Assembly (NCBI GenBank): GCA_964409245.1
Contig: CAYPCQ010000034.1
Location: 4,546 to 68,545 of the forward strand
Length of the DNA: 64,000 nucleotides
Direction of reading: 5' to 3'
DNA from: CAIMWS01 sp964409245
GTDB lineage: Bacteria > Verrucomicrobiota > Verrucomicrobiia > Limisphaerales > UBA1319
Shown: piece after piece, positions 1 through 8,223 of the stretch
Position numbering within the stretch: the first letter of the stretch is position 1
Layout of the letters: every line of letters starts with the position of its first letter
Notes under the pieces: model-generated
Seen by the model: the letters and a program-made list of their open reading frames with translations, nothing else
What the model was told of the DNA's origin: nothing
The model's database searches: none
Made by a program: the position numbers and the translations under genes

Positions 1-1584
1 CGTTGGCGGAGCGGTGGAACTGGTGGTTTGGCCCGGGCCACCCGGCCCGCGGGAACCTCCCAATGGTGGCCGGCCACCGGAGATATCGATCCCTCCGGCA
101 TTCGGCCTTGTCCCTGAAACTGGCGCGCCTGCGGGTGGGCTTCCTTTTTGAGGAGGAGTTCCTCCTCCGGGACCGCCTGCTACTCCACCTTGCGGTGGGC
201 GTGGCGCAGTGGATCCACGATCTCCCGCGGCCGGCGGTTTCATTCCCGGTCCAGGTCCGGCGCTATTACGCCCCGGGGCCAGGTGGGGAACTGGGGGCGG
301 ATTAGCTGCCAATTGCGGACGGTAAAGAACGCCCGCGGAGCGATCCAAACGATCCCGAACTTTCCCGGGTGATCCCGGGGGCACGGGACGAATGGGAATC
401 ACTTTGACTTCCGCGCGGGTAAAGGCCTTGATGTGGGCGGGATCCAAACCTTGATTCATAACCACCCTATCCCGGCCCCAAACATATTTATTCACGACGA
501 CGCTTTGCACAAAAACCGGCTGCACCTGCCGCGGTGGCAGACAATATAAATGCAGGTTCCGATCCATTACGTTCTTATAGTGGACGAAACTGAAGTGCCC
601 CAGGCTGATCCCAAAATCGCATTCAGGACCGACCCGGCCCCCCAGGTAAACGAATCCATGCTCCGGCTCGTAAACCGCCTGGGGAGGCAAAGGAGCCCAA
701 CCGCAGTAAACCGGGGTTCGTCTCCAACACACCCAGGAGGGAGCCCAAGTGGTGCCCGGCAACCATAGCCATCCGCGTTGGGGATGGTTCCACCATCGGC
801 CATAATGAAAGGGCGCCCAACCCCAGGAGTAATCGGACATCCAATACCATCCGGCATCTGTATAAACCCAGTGGCCGCGGTCAAAATATGGGCGCCAGGT
901 GGCATTCTGCACGGCGACTGATGGCTGCCAAACCCAGCCACATTCCGGCATATTGACCCATGTCCCATAAGGAGCAAGGTTGTCGTAGAAATAGGCCGGC
1001 GACTCGCTCACGGTTTCGGCTGCCGCCACGGCTTCCGGATGGGACGTCGTTTCCACAACGGTCTCCGTGAGAGTGCTTTCCACTATGGCTGTGGCAGCCG
1101 AACTCACGGGATTACGCGTGGCGGGCTGGAGGGCCTTGGGCCTGGCAGGCTCGGCTGGAGGCGCATTTCCCACTATTGGTTTGGCTTCTTCCCGCAAAAC
1201 CTTCCCCCGCTTGATCAAAGCCGTCACAACATTGGGGGAGAGGCCAATATCGTTTAAATAAAGCAGCTCCTCAGAGGTGGGTTGGTAAGGAACATTGGAG
1301 TTTTCAATAAAGGCAATCACCACCTTTTCGTCCAAATTGGATTGCGCCAGTTTTACTATCTCTGCCAGCCCAGGAGAAACCAATTTGCCATCCACACGTT
1401 CCGCCTCCACTGGTTGCTCGGTTGCGGAAGCCGCCTCCTCCGTGCTGGTGACAGGGTTGCCAGAGCCAGGCTCGGCTCCCGCGAGGGGCATGGCTGGGCC
1501 GGCATTTTCAGTCTGCGCCAAAACCAATCCCACCATTCCGCTCAAAAGTAGAAATATTATCGCCAGCCAGGTCGGTTTTTTCAT
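1..1584 (-). CDS. DUF6600-type secreted Tyr/Trp-rich protein, 3' end cut by window
   Basis: The frame is open from the ATG at 1584 to the window edge (528 codons, no stop). An N-terminal hydrophobic segment (about residues 5-20) ending in LVLAQ looks like a signal peptide, and a GGAG lies 7 bases before the ATG. After a low-complexity acidic/Ala stretch comes a block at about residues 200-330 with repeated aromatic motifs such as YGTWV, WRPYF, DRGHWVYTDAGWYW and DYSWGWAPFHYGRW. This is the pattern of the DUF6600 family, which is frequent in Verrucomicrobiota. The visible C-terminal part is rich in Pro and Gly. The function of the family is unknown to me; secretion and a structural or envelope role are inference. 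The frame was read by hand, because without a stop it is easy to miss. Confidence 0.82.
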   Translation of the reverse strand, partial: MKKPTWLAIIFLLLSGMVGLVLAQTENAGPAMPLAGAEPGSGNPVTSTEEAASATEQPVEAERVDGKLVSPGLAEIVKLAQSNLDEKVVIAFIENSNVPYQPTSEELLYLNDIGLSPNVVTALIKRGKVLREEAKPIVGNAPPAEPARPKALQPATRNPVSSAATAIVESTLTETVVETTSHPEAVAAAETVSESPAYFYDNLAPYGTWVNMPECGWVWQPSVAVQNATWRPYFDRGHWVYTDAGWYWMSDYSWGWAPFHYGRWWNHPQRGWLWLPGTTWAPSWVCWRRTPVYCGWAPLPPQAVYEPEHGFVYLGGRVGPECDFGISLGHFSFVHYKNVMDRNLHLYCLPPRQVQPVFVQSVVVNKYVWGRDRVVMNQGLDPAHIKAFTRAEVKVIPIRPVPPGSPGKVRDRLDRSAGVLYRPQLAANPPPVPHLAPGRNSAGPGPGMKPPAAGDRGSTAPRPPQGGVAGGPGGGTPPQKGSPPAGAPVSGTRPNAGGIDISGGRPPLGGSRGPGGPGQTTSSTAPPT

Positions 1585-2152
1585 AGGTCGCTCCGTGTTT
1601 CGATTCCTCGCGGAACCGGTTTCAGTTTGGTCATCAGCCAGTGCCTGTCATAGTCACACCCTCGATCCGATCCCTTCACCGTCTGTTGACTCCCACCTTC
1701 AACTTAATAGAAGCAGTTATGTTCCACAAGGATAGACGTTTTCAAGCAATTCCTATTCACTGGATCCCTTGATCCAAACCAAGGTGGCTGATCCCACCCA
1801 TTCTGCCGCGATCCTGGCTCCCCACTTTTCCTTTTGTTGAATGTTCATTTGACGAGCTGGTGCGGGTTCCCATTCCCTCAAAAACCGCCACCCCATCCAG
1901 AATGAAACATAGAACATCCTGCCTGGCAGCACTTTAAAGAGGGCCGCTGCCACCCATTGCCAGGCCAGCCAGAGTCGCAATAAGGCCTCCGATTGGCTGT
2001 TCCTGCCACGCCGAAAATTATTTTGAAATTCTTTTGAACATTTTGCCGGTTCACCTTTCCAACTTATCAGAAGGTTTTGGTTCGGTGAGTGAGAAAGCGG
2101 ATCTCCCGAAGGAAGATTTAAAATAGGTTGGTTTAGGTTGGTTGGTTGGCTC
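1585..2152. other. Gene-poor intergenic stretch
   Basis: About 570 bases between the Sel1-repeat gene and the DUF6600 gene. I see no convincing gene or strong promoter. A 161-codon minus-strand frame crosses it (1753-2238), but it runs into the 3' end of the Sel1 gene, has no recognisable domain and an erratic composition, so it is not called. The part next to 1584 must hold the promoter of the DUF6600 gene. Confidence 0.5.
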
Positions 2153-2177
2153 CCGCCGGTGAAAAAATCACCGGCGG
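2153..2177 (-). terminator. Perfect hairpin over the Sel1-gene stop codon
   Basis: Two 10-base arms (2153-2162 and 2168-2177) are exact inverted repeats around a five-base A loop (T on the coding strand). The TGA stop of the Sel1-repeat gene (2170-2168) lies inside the stem. No T-run follows on the minus strand, so it is either an atypical terminator or an mRNA 3'-end stabiliser. Confidence 0.4.
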
Positions 2178-2671
2178 TTTGCTTTTGGGGATGCTGGCTC
2201 AGGTGAAAAAGTTTCCACCTTGCGTTGGCCCTCCTCAATCTCCTCCGGGGCCATTCGTTCCAAAGTGGATTTCTGCATTTTCAGCGCGATGGCGTGGCCG
2301 CTGTTGGCAGCCAGGGTCAGCCATTTGTAGGCTTCGGCGTGATTCCGCACCACACCTCGCCCGATAACATACATCATTCCCAAATTGCATTGAGCTTGAG
2401 CATGCCCCTGGTCGGCCGCTTTCCGGAACCATTCAGCGGCCAGGTAGTAATCCTTCGCCACCCCCAAGCCATCGTGGAACCGCTCGGCGAGATCAAACTG
2501 GGCCTGCGCATCGCCCGCTTCGGCTTTGGCCTGGCCCCGCTCCGCCAGGCTGCTCCGCCCATTTTCAAGCACGTTGCGCCACCGTGAAGCCGCCGCCTTG
2601 GCTTCCGGCACGGAACCCAGCACTCTTTTTGCGCCTTGCGCCAAAGCGTAAATGGTTCTGATCCAACCCAT
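2168..2671 (-). CDS. Sel1-like repeat (TPR) protein
   Basis: A 167-residue protein with two to three Sel1-like repeats at about residues 50-135. The hallmarks are the AQAQFDLAERFHDG and AQAQCNLGMMYVIGRGV segments, with alternating small and aromatic residues and the spacing of 36-residue repeats. Such repeats form helical solenoids for protein-protein contact. No clear signal peptide is seen. The first ATG is at 2671, two bases after the TGA of the upstream esterase gene (2676-2674), so the pair is probably translationally coupled. An in-frame TTG at 2677 would overlap that stop. What it binds cannot be told from sequence. Confidence 0.8.
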   Translation of the reverse strand: MGWIRTIYALAQGAKRVLGSVPEAKAAASRWRNVLENGRSSLAERGQAKAEAGDAQAQFDLAERFHDGLGVAKDYYLAAEWFRKAADQGHAQAQCNLGMMYVIGRGVVRNHAEAYKWLTLAANSGHAIALKMQKSTLERMAPEEIEEGQRKVETFSPEPASPKANRR

Positions 2672-2673
2672 GG

Positions 2674-4215
2674 TCAAAACTTGGTTTGCTTGGGAGCGGT
2701 GATCATTGGGAAACTATCGGTCCGGAAGGGTGAGGCAGGCAAGCCCTCTTTGTTGAATAAATTGGCCACCGGGTAATCCGCCCATCCATAGCGCACCGCC
2801 ACGGGATGCGGAATTTCCGGAGCATGCACCACCACCTGATTCTTTTGGATCCGCGCATTGGCCCACACGAATATCCGGTCCGGACCGCAGATGGAAAATC
2901 CACTCACCAGTCCATCCCGCGACTCCAACCCGCGCCCGATTTCGCCAAATTGAAGCACAACCTTGTCTTGCTCAACTTTTTGCCGTTGAAACACGGGTCC
3001 CATGGCCACCAACCGCTCCCGGTAGGCAATTTTGCGGGCCAGCAAAGCCAGGCGTTCGCCAACCGGGGCTTTGTGGGCAGGATGAATGTTGTCCTTCTCT
3101 CCCCAATCCGTGATGACCGCCAGCCCCACGTTTTTCATGGTTTGGGCAGCCAGCAATTGCGCTTCCCGCAGTTCAGCCCAGGTGCTTTCACCAGGAGCAG
3201 CGGTGATGGCCGGCAGCGGCCTTTTCAAATCCCGGTCCCAAGGCGCCAGCTGGACCGCTAAAAACGGAAAGTCACCCTGGCCCCAATCCCGCCGCCAGTT
3301 GCGGATCAAATCCGGGAATAGCCTCCGGTATTGCCAGGCGCGATCGGCATTGGCCTCGCCTTGATACCAAATGGCGCCACGGATCGCAAACGGCTTCAGC
3401 GGAGCGATCATTCCGTTGTATAATTCACCGGGAGACCAAGGGGCCCGGGGACGCGACCGGTCCAGCTTCCGCCCGGCCTGCTCCAAATCCGACTTTTCCT
3501 GTGACCATTGCAGCAAATCCACCTGGTAGCGCTGAACGGCTCCCGGGAATGCATCCAGGATGGTTTTCTGGTACTCCGGACTGGCGGCCAGGGCCGCCCG
3601 GCTCATCCAGGCTTCCGCTGGCGAACCGCCCCAGGAGGCGTGGATCAATCCCACAGGCACCCGGCGCGCGACCCGCAAAGACCGCCCAAAATAATAGGCC
3701 ACCGCCGAAAAATTACTGACCGCACTGGGGCTGCTGGCTTGCCAGATCCCCTGGATATCACTGGCGGGCGCGTCTGATTTCAATTTCGGAACGGTGAAGC
3801 ACCGGAGCATCGGATCGCCAGACTCTTGAATGTCCACCTCGGGCTGGAAGGACCGGGCTAAAGGCCATTCCATATTTGATTGCCCGCTGCATAGCCACAC
3901 TTCGCCCACCGCCACGTTGGTCAATTCCAAGGTGTTCTGCCCAACCACCTTCAGGCTGAAAGGCCCACCGGCGTTCAGCGGCGATAATTTCGCCATCCAA
4001 ATCCCGTCTTTGGCGATGGCCGAGGCCTTCTGTCCGCGAAACTCCACCGTCACTTTTTCGCCCGGATCGGCCTGCCCCCATATCGGAACGGTGACTCCCT
4101 GTTGCAGCACCAGGTTATCCGAAAACAGATGATGCAAACGCACCTCCGCCCGGGCTTGCGAAGCCAGGCCAAGCAGGGCGGCCAGGCTGACAGCATGTGT
4201 TACATAGCGGACCAT
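2674..4215 (-). CDS. Secreted sialate-O-acetylesterase-type (SASA) carbohydrate esterase
   Basis: 513 residues with a signal peptide (about 1-23, ending QARA). The SASA/SGNH esterase fold shows as the nucleophile block CSGQSNMEWPL (about residue 110), HASWGGSPAEAW, the IWYQGEANAD block, and a late DNIHPAHK block supplying the catalytic Asp/His. The length matches bacterial SASA enzymes with an N-terminal beta domain. The family removes O-acetyl groups from sugars, not only from sialic acid. Beside a rhamnose locus, deacetylation of a plant or algal polysaccharide in the periplasm or outside the cell is the likely role. It is the first gene of a two-gene unit with the Sel1-repeat protein. Confidence 0.88.
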   Translation of the reverse strand: MVRYVTHAVSLAALLGLASQARAEVRLHHLFSDNLVLQQGVTVPIWGQADPGEKVTVEFRGQKASAIAKDGIWMAKLSPLNAGGPFSLKVVGQNTLELTNVAVGEVWLCSGQSNMEWPLARSFQPEVDIQESGDPMLRCFTVPKLKSDAPASDIQGIWQASSPSAVSNFSAVAYYFGRSLRVARRVPVGLIHASWGGSPAEAWMSRAALAASPEYQKTILDAFPGAVQRYQVDLLQWSQEKSDLEQAGRKLDRSRPRAPWSPGELYNGMIAPLKPFAIRGAIWYQGEANADRAWQYRRLFPDLIRNWRRDWGQGDFPFLAVQLAPWDRDLKRPLPAITAAPGESTWAELREAQLLAAQTMKNVGLAVITDWGEKDNIHPAHKAPVGERLALLARKIAYRERLVAMGPVFQRQKVEQDKVVLQFGEIGRGLESRDGLVSGFSICGPDRIFVWANARIQKNQVVVHAPEIPHPVAVRYGWADYPVANLFNKEGLPASPFRTDSFPMITAPKQTKF

Positions 4216-4299
4216 GTTAATATTTCTGCCATTTCCACTTCAGTTGTCAATGGAATTCGATCGTCATATGGATTCCCGGGCCACCCGCCTTATTTTAAA

Positions 4300-5574
4300 T
4301 CAACTCCCCAGCGGGGCCGGCTTGGCATCATGTTTCCCGCGATGATACCGCCGCCGGTGCTCCCGGGGCGGGATCCCAAAGACGCGGGTGAATTGGCGGG
4401 TGAAATAATTGCTGTCATTGAAGCCCACAATGAACGCCACCTCGGTGATCGTTCCGGAGTCGCGGCGCAGCAAATGGGCGGCCCGCTGCATCCGGAGTTG
4501 GATCAAATACGCGATCGGAGAAATGCCCAAGGCCGACTGAAAAGCCCTGATAAAGCTTCGTTTGGACATGTGGGCTATGCCGGCCAGTTCGTCGAGGTGA
4601 ATCGCTTTGTTATAGTGTTTTTCCAGGTGGCTGATCGCCTCCCCGATCCGCAGCAAAGAGCGCGAATCCGGATTGGGTGTGTGGCTGTAACAGCGTGACA
4701 AATACCCGATGATCTGCATGAACGCCACGGTGGCAAAAAAACCGTGGCCGGGCGGGCGGGCCGCCAGTTCTTTATCCAGCTCATCCACGAATCCTGAAAC
4801 CACTTCCAGTTCCGCGGGAGCCAGGTGCAGCCGGCTTTTGAACTGGTGCCGCGCCCGCCAGGCGGGTTCGAGGGTAATCGGAGAAATGCCCAAGGCCGAC
4901 TGAAAAGCCCTGATAAAGCTTCGTTTGGACATGTGGGCTATGCCGGCCAGTTCGTCGAGGTGAATCGCTTTGTTATAGTGTTTTTCCAGGTGGCTGATCG
5001 CCTCCCCGATCCGCAGCAAAGAGCGCGAATCCGGATTGGGTGTGTGGCTGTAACAGCGTGACAAATACCCGATGATCTGCATGAACGCCACGGTGGCAAA
5101 AAAACCGTGGCCGGGCGGGCGGGCCGCCAGTTCTTTATCCAGCTCATCCACGAATCCTGAAACCACTTCCAGTTCCGCGGGAGCCAGGTGCAGCCGGCTT
5201 TTGAACTGGTGCCGCGCCCGCCAGGCGGGTTCGAGGGTAAAAAGCGCATGATAACCCGGCAGCGTGGCCAGATCCGCCATCTCCAGGAGCAATTTTTCCG
5301 GCTGGAACAAAATATTGATCAGGCAGAGGTTTTCCATGTTTTGGTAATCGTGCGGCCGGGAACCGCCAATCACAAAAACATCCCCGGCCGATAGTGGCCA
5401 GGATTCGGTTCCGGTAATATGCAGCCCATGCCCGCCCGTGATCAGGACGATTTCCGCAAACTCATGGGCGTGGAGCCCAAACGGCTCCTGGGGATCGCGC
5501 CGGGCCACGGCGAGGGGGACTCCGTCCGGCTGGAACCAGTCTGATGTTTTTAACGTTCGAATCTCAATTGCCAT
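4300..5574 (-). CDS. AraC-family regulator with internal 121-residue duplication
   Basis: The ATG at 5574 (MAIEIRTLK) is preferred over an upstream in-frame TTG at 5673; it gives 424 residues. Order: a cupin sugar-binding domain (about 1-110, with HAHEFAEIV and GGHGLHITG), a linker plus first helix-turn-helix (112-232), an exact second copy of that segment (233-353), then the single second helix-turn-helix (354-424, with EVAFIVGFNDSNYFTRQF). A normal member would have about 303 residues. It diverges from rhaA, so control of rhamnose genes in response to rhamnose is likely. With two copies of HTH1 the DNA contact may be altered or the protein inactive. The duplication could also be an assembly artefact. 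Confidence 0.85.
   Translation of the reverse strand: MAIEIRTLKTSDWFQPDGVPLAVARRDPQEPFGLHAHEFAEIVLITGGHGLHITGTESWPLSAGDVFVIGGSRPHDYQNMENLCLINILFQPEKLLLEMADLATLPGYHALFTLEPAWRARHQFKSRLHLAPAELEVVSGFVDELDKELAARPPGHGFFATVAFMQIIGYLSRCYSHTPNPDSRSLLRIGEAISHLEKHYNKAIHLDELAGIAHMSKRSFIRAFQSALGISPITLEPAWRARHQFKSRLHLAPAELEVVSGFVDELDKELAARPPGHGFFATVAFMQIIGYLSRCYSHTPNPDSRSLLRIGEAISHLEKHYNKAIHLDELAGIAHMSKRSFIRAFQSALGISPIAYLIQLRMQRAAHLLRRDSGTITEVAFIVGFNDSNYFTRQFTRVFGIPPREHRRRYHRGKHDAKPAPLGS
4514..5240. repeat. Perfect 363-bp tandem duplication inside the AraC gene
   Basis: The segment 4514-4876 is repeated without a difference at 4877-5239, with one extra shared base at the junction (5240). 363 is a multiple of three, so the frame is kept. 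The flanks share only a single base at the breakpoints, so there is no long homology to explain the event. Absence of any silent change means the duplication is very recent, or artificial. Confidence 0.97.
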
Positions 5575-5681
5575 TCCCCGCTCGCTTCCAATTCCAAACC
5601 CAAAGTTCTCAACAAAACCAACCGCACCGAACCATTTTGGCATTTTTGTGCTATTATTTGGCGTGATCGTCAAGGATGCGC

Positions 5682-5711
5682 TTGACCAGAACCGCTAAAA
5701 TTGCAGAATAT
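5682..5711 (+). promoter_or_regulatory. Possible rhaA promoter in divergent araC-rhaA region
   Basis: TTGACC at 5682-5687 and GAATAT at 5706-5711 with an 18-base spacer, 25 bases before the rhaA ATG. The -10 fits poorly, as expected for an activator-dependent promoter. The 161-base gap between the divergent genes is where the AraC protein should bind. No clean direct-repeat operator was recognised by eye. Confidence 0.35.
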
Positions 5712-5735
5712 TGGAAATCCAAAAACGATTGCCCT

Positions 5736-7004
5736 ATGAGTAATTTGAAAAAAAATATCGAAGGAGCCTATAAACTGGCTAAAGAACGTTTCGCCGATCT
5801 AGGCGTGGACACCGATGCCGCCGTCAAAAAACTGGCGAAAACCCCCATTTCGCTCCACTGCTGGCAGGGAGACGACTGCGGCGGTTTTGAAAAACAGGGT
5901 GAATTGGGTGGCGGGCTGGCCGCCACCGGAAACTACCCCGGCAAGGCCCGAACTCCGGCCGAGCTCCGCTCGGATGTCGAAAAAGCCCTGGCGTTGATCC
6001 CCGGCAAGCATCGTTTCAACCTCCACGCCTTTTATGCGGAAGTGGGCGGCAAGAAAGTGGACCGCAACGAACTGGGGCCGGAACACTTCAAAGGCTGGAT
6101 TGATTGGGCCAAGTCGCTCGGCTTGGGCATGGATTTCAACCCCACTTACTTTGCCCATCCCAAGGCGGCCGATGGCTTCACCCTTTCCCACAGCGATAAG
6201 GGCATCCGAAACTTTTGGATCGAACACGGCATCGCCTGCCGCAAAATCGGAGCCGCCATGGGCAAAGCCCTGGGCACCCCGTGCGTTACCAATGTGTGGA
6301 TTCCTGACGGCTATAAGGACATTCCGGTGGACCGCAAAGGCCCCCGCGAACGGCTGGCGGAATCACTGGATAAGGTATTCGCCCAATCCATCAGCCCAAA
6401 ATTGAATCTCGACGCCATCGAAGGCAAACTGTTTGGCATCGGTTTTGAGAGTTACACGGTCGGCTCACACGAGTTCTACCTGGGGTATTCAGTCAAAAAC
6501 AACAAACTCCTCTGCCTCGACGCCGGCCATTACCATCCCACGGAAAGCCTCGCCGACAAAATCACCGCCGTTTTCTCGTTCCTGCCCGAAATCCTGCTCC
6601 ACGTCAGCCGCGGCGTGCGCTGGGACAGTGACCATGTGGTTATTCTGAATGACGACCTGCTCGCGCTCGCCCAGGAATTGGTGCGCGGGGATTATTTATC
6701 CCGGACCCATATCGGCCTGGATTTCTTCGATGCCTCCATCAACCGCATCGCGGCCTGGGTTATCGGCACCCGGTGCATGATCAAAGCCCTCTTGATGGCC
6801 ATGCTCGAGCCCATCGATGATTTGCGCCGCCTGGAGGCGGAAGGCCAGCATACCGCCCGCCTGGCCCTGCTGGAGGAGTGCAAAACTCTGCCGCTGGGCG
6901 CGGTTTGGGATTATTATTGCACCACCCAAAACGTCCCCGTGGGAATGGCTTGGATGGAAGAAGTCAAAGCTTATGAGGCTGCGGTGACCAGCAAACGTCA
7001 ATAA
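5736..7004 (+). CDS. rhaA: L-rhamnose isomerase
   Basis: 422 residues from the ATG at 5736; the frame extends 20 codons upstream, but that part has no family character. Converts L-rhamnose to L-rhamnulose in the cytoplasm using divalent metal. Family blocks are plain: HCWQGDDCGGFE near residue 42, GNYPGKARTPAEL, the FNLHAFY block, SRGVRWDSDHVV, and a GLDFFDASINRIAAW block that supplies metal and substrate ligands. Length is as in E. coli RhaA (419). First gene of a long plus-strand run and divergent from the AraC gene. No kinase (rhaB) or aldolase (rhaD) gene follows in this window, so those steps must be encoded elsewhere. Confidence 0.96.
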   Translation: MSNLKKNIEGAYKLAKERFADLGVDTDAAVKKLAKTPISLHCWQGDDCGGFEKQGELGGGLAATGNYPGKARTPAELRSDVEKALALIPGKHRFNLHAFYAEVGGKKVDRNELGPEHFKGWIDWAKSLGLGMDFNPTYFAHPKAADGFTLSHSDKGIRNFWIEHGIACRKIGAAMGKALGTPCVTNVWIPDGYKDIPVDRKGPRERLAESLDKVFAQSISPKLNLDAIEGKLFGIGFESYTVGSHEFYLGYSVKNNKLLCLDAGHYHPTESLADKITAVFSFLPEILLHVSRGVRWDSDHVVILNDDLLALAQELVRGDYLSRTHIGLDFFDASINRIAAWVIGTRCMIKALLMAMLEPIDDLRRLEAEGQHTARLALLEECKTLPLGAVWDYYCTTQNVPVGMAWMEEVKAYEAAVTSKRQ

Positions 7005-7016
7005 TCCGGATGTATT

Positions 7017-7045
7017 GGGGGGCCTGCCCCATGGGCCGGCCCCCC
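7017..7045 (+). terminator. Strong intercistronic hairpin between rhaA and rhaT
   Basis: An almost perfect GC hairpin: eight pairs (7017-7024 with 7038-7045), one mismatch (7025/7037), four more pairs and a CAT loop (7030-7032). Only CCTTT follows, so it is not a classic terminator. It may partly terminate transcription or protect the rhaA mRNA 3' end, lowering expression of the downstream genes. Confidence 0.5.
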
Positions 7046-7088
7046 CCTTTGATCCTCTATATCAAACCCAATATCGAATTACCTGCAT

Positions 7089-8204
7089 ATGAATATGACC
7101 ACCCCGAGCGAAGCCGCCCCCATCCTGGGCATGTTGCTCTACATTATTGGCGGGTTGACTGGCGCCGTTTTCTACCTGCCCTTCAAAAAGGTTAAAAATT
7201 GGGCCTGGGAAAGCTACTGGATGGTTTACAGCGTGGTGGGTTTGATCCTGGTTCCCTGGCTGCTGGCCTTCGCGGTTTCGCCCAACCTGATCACCCTGCT
7301 CAAAAACACCAAACCCAGCATCCTCGGCTGTTGCTTCATGTTTGGAGCCATGTGGGGGGCGGGCGGATTGACGTGGGGCCTGATGATCCGCTACCTCGGG
7401 GTGGGTTTGGGGCTGGCGGTTGGATGCGGTCTTTGCGCCTCCGCGGGCACTCTCATTCCCCCCATTTTCAAAGGTGAATTGGGAACCCTGATGGCGAAAA
7501 ACTGGGGCATTGCCACCCTCGTTGGCGTCGGCATCTCCCTGGTGGGCATCGTGGTTACCGGCGCCGCCGGCATGTCCAAGGAGCGGGAGCTATCCGAGGC
7601 GCAGAAAAAGGCCACCGTCGCTGAATTCGATTTCAAAAAAGGCATCCTGGTGGCCCTTTTTTCCGGCATCATGAGCGCTGGCATGGCCTTTGGCCTGGGC
7701 GCCGGCGCCGACATTGAAACCCGGGCGGTGTTGATGGGAACCCAGGAAACCTGGAAAGGGATTCCCGTGCTGGTGGTGGTTTTGCTGGGCGGTTTTACCG
7801 TCAACGCCCTTTGGTGCCTTTTCTTGAACTTGAAAAATAAAACCTTGGGTGATTACACCAGGCAGGATGCCCCCATGGTTAACAACCTGATCTTTGCGGG
7901 CGCCGCCGGCGCCATCTGGTGCCTTCAGTTTATCTGCTACAAGATTGCTGATTCCAAAAGCGGTGACTTCGCTTTTGCGGGCTGGACCGTTTTCATGTCG
8001 AGCATGATCATTTTCAGCTCCCTGCTCGGGATTGTGATGCAGGAGTGGAAAGGCGCCAGTTCGCGCACCAAATCCCTGCTGTTCGCCAGTCTGGCGATCC
8101 TGGTCACCTCCCTGGTGACCATTGGTTATGGCAACAAATTGAAATCCGAGGAGAAACCAGCCGCAAAAATCCCCCTGCAATTGAATCTTCAACAATCCCG
8201 GTAA
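7089..8204 (+). CDS. rhaT: L-rhamnose/proton symporter
   Basis: 371 residues, about ten membrane segments, matching the RhaT family of the drug/metabolite transporter superfamily. Recognisable stretches are the FYLPFKKVKNWAWESYW region near residue 30, the GAMWGAGGLTWGLMIRYLG region near residue 85, the GLCASAGTLIPP block and a late MQEWKGASSRTK block. It imports L-rhamnose across the inner membrane with a proton. It lies 84 bases after rhaA, separated by the hairpin at 7017-7045, and 19 bases before the rhamnosidase gene. This order fits release, uptake and isomerisation of one sugar. Its presence supports rhamnose, not another deoxysugar, as the inducer of the run. Confidence 0.95.
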   Translation: MNMTTPSEAAPILGMLLYIIGGLTGAVFYLPFKKVKNWAWESYWMVYSVVGLILVPWLLAFAVSPNLITLLKNTKPSILGCCFMFGAMWGAGGLTWGLMIRYLGVGLGLAVGCGLCASAGTLIPPIFKGELGTLMAKNWGIATLVGVGISLVGIVVTGAAGMSKERELSEAQKKATVAEFDFKKGILVALFSGIMSAGMAFGLGAGADIETRAVLMGTQETWKGIPVLVVVLLGGFTVNALWCLFLNLKNKTLGDYTRQDAPMVNNLIFAGAAGAIWCLQFICYKIADSKSGDFAFAGWTVFMSSMIIFSSLLGIVMQEWKGASSRTKSLLFASLAILVTSLVTIGYGNKLKSEEKPAAKIPLQLNLQQSR

Positions 8205-8223
8205 ACCTGTTAAGGTGAGTCTT

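Noticed and set aside
1753..2238. 161-codon minus-strand frame beside the Sel1 gene
   Set aside because: It overlaps the 3' end of the Sel1-repeat gene, has no domain or signal, and an uneven composition; read as chance.
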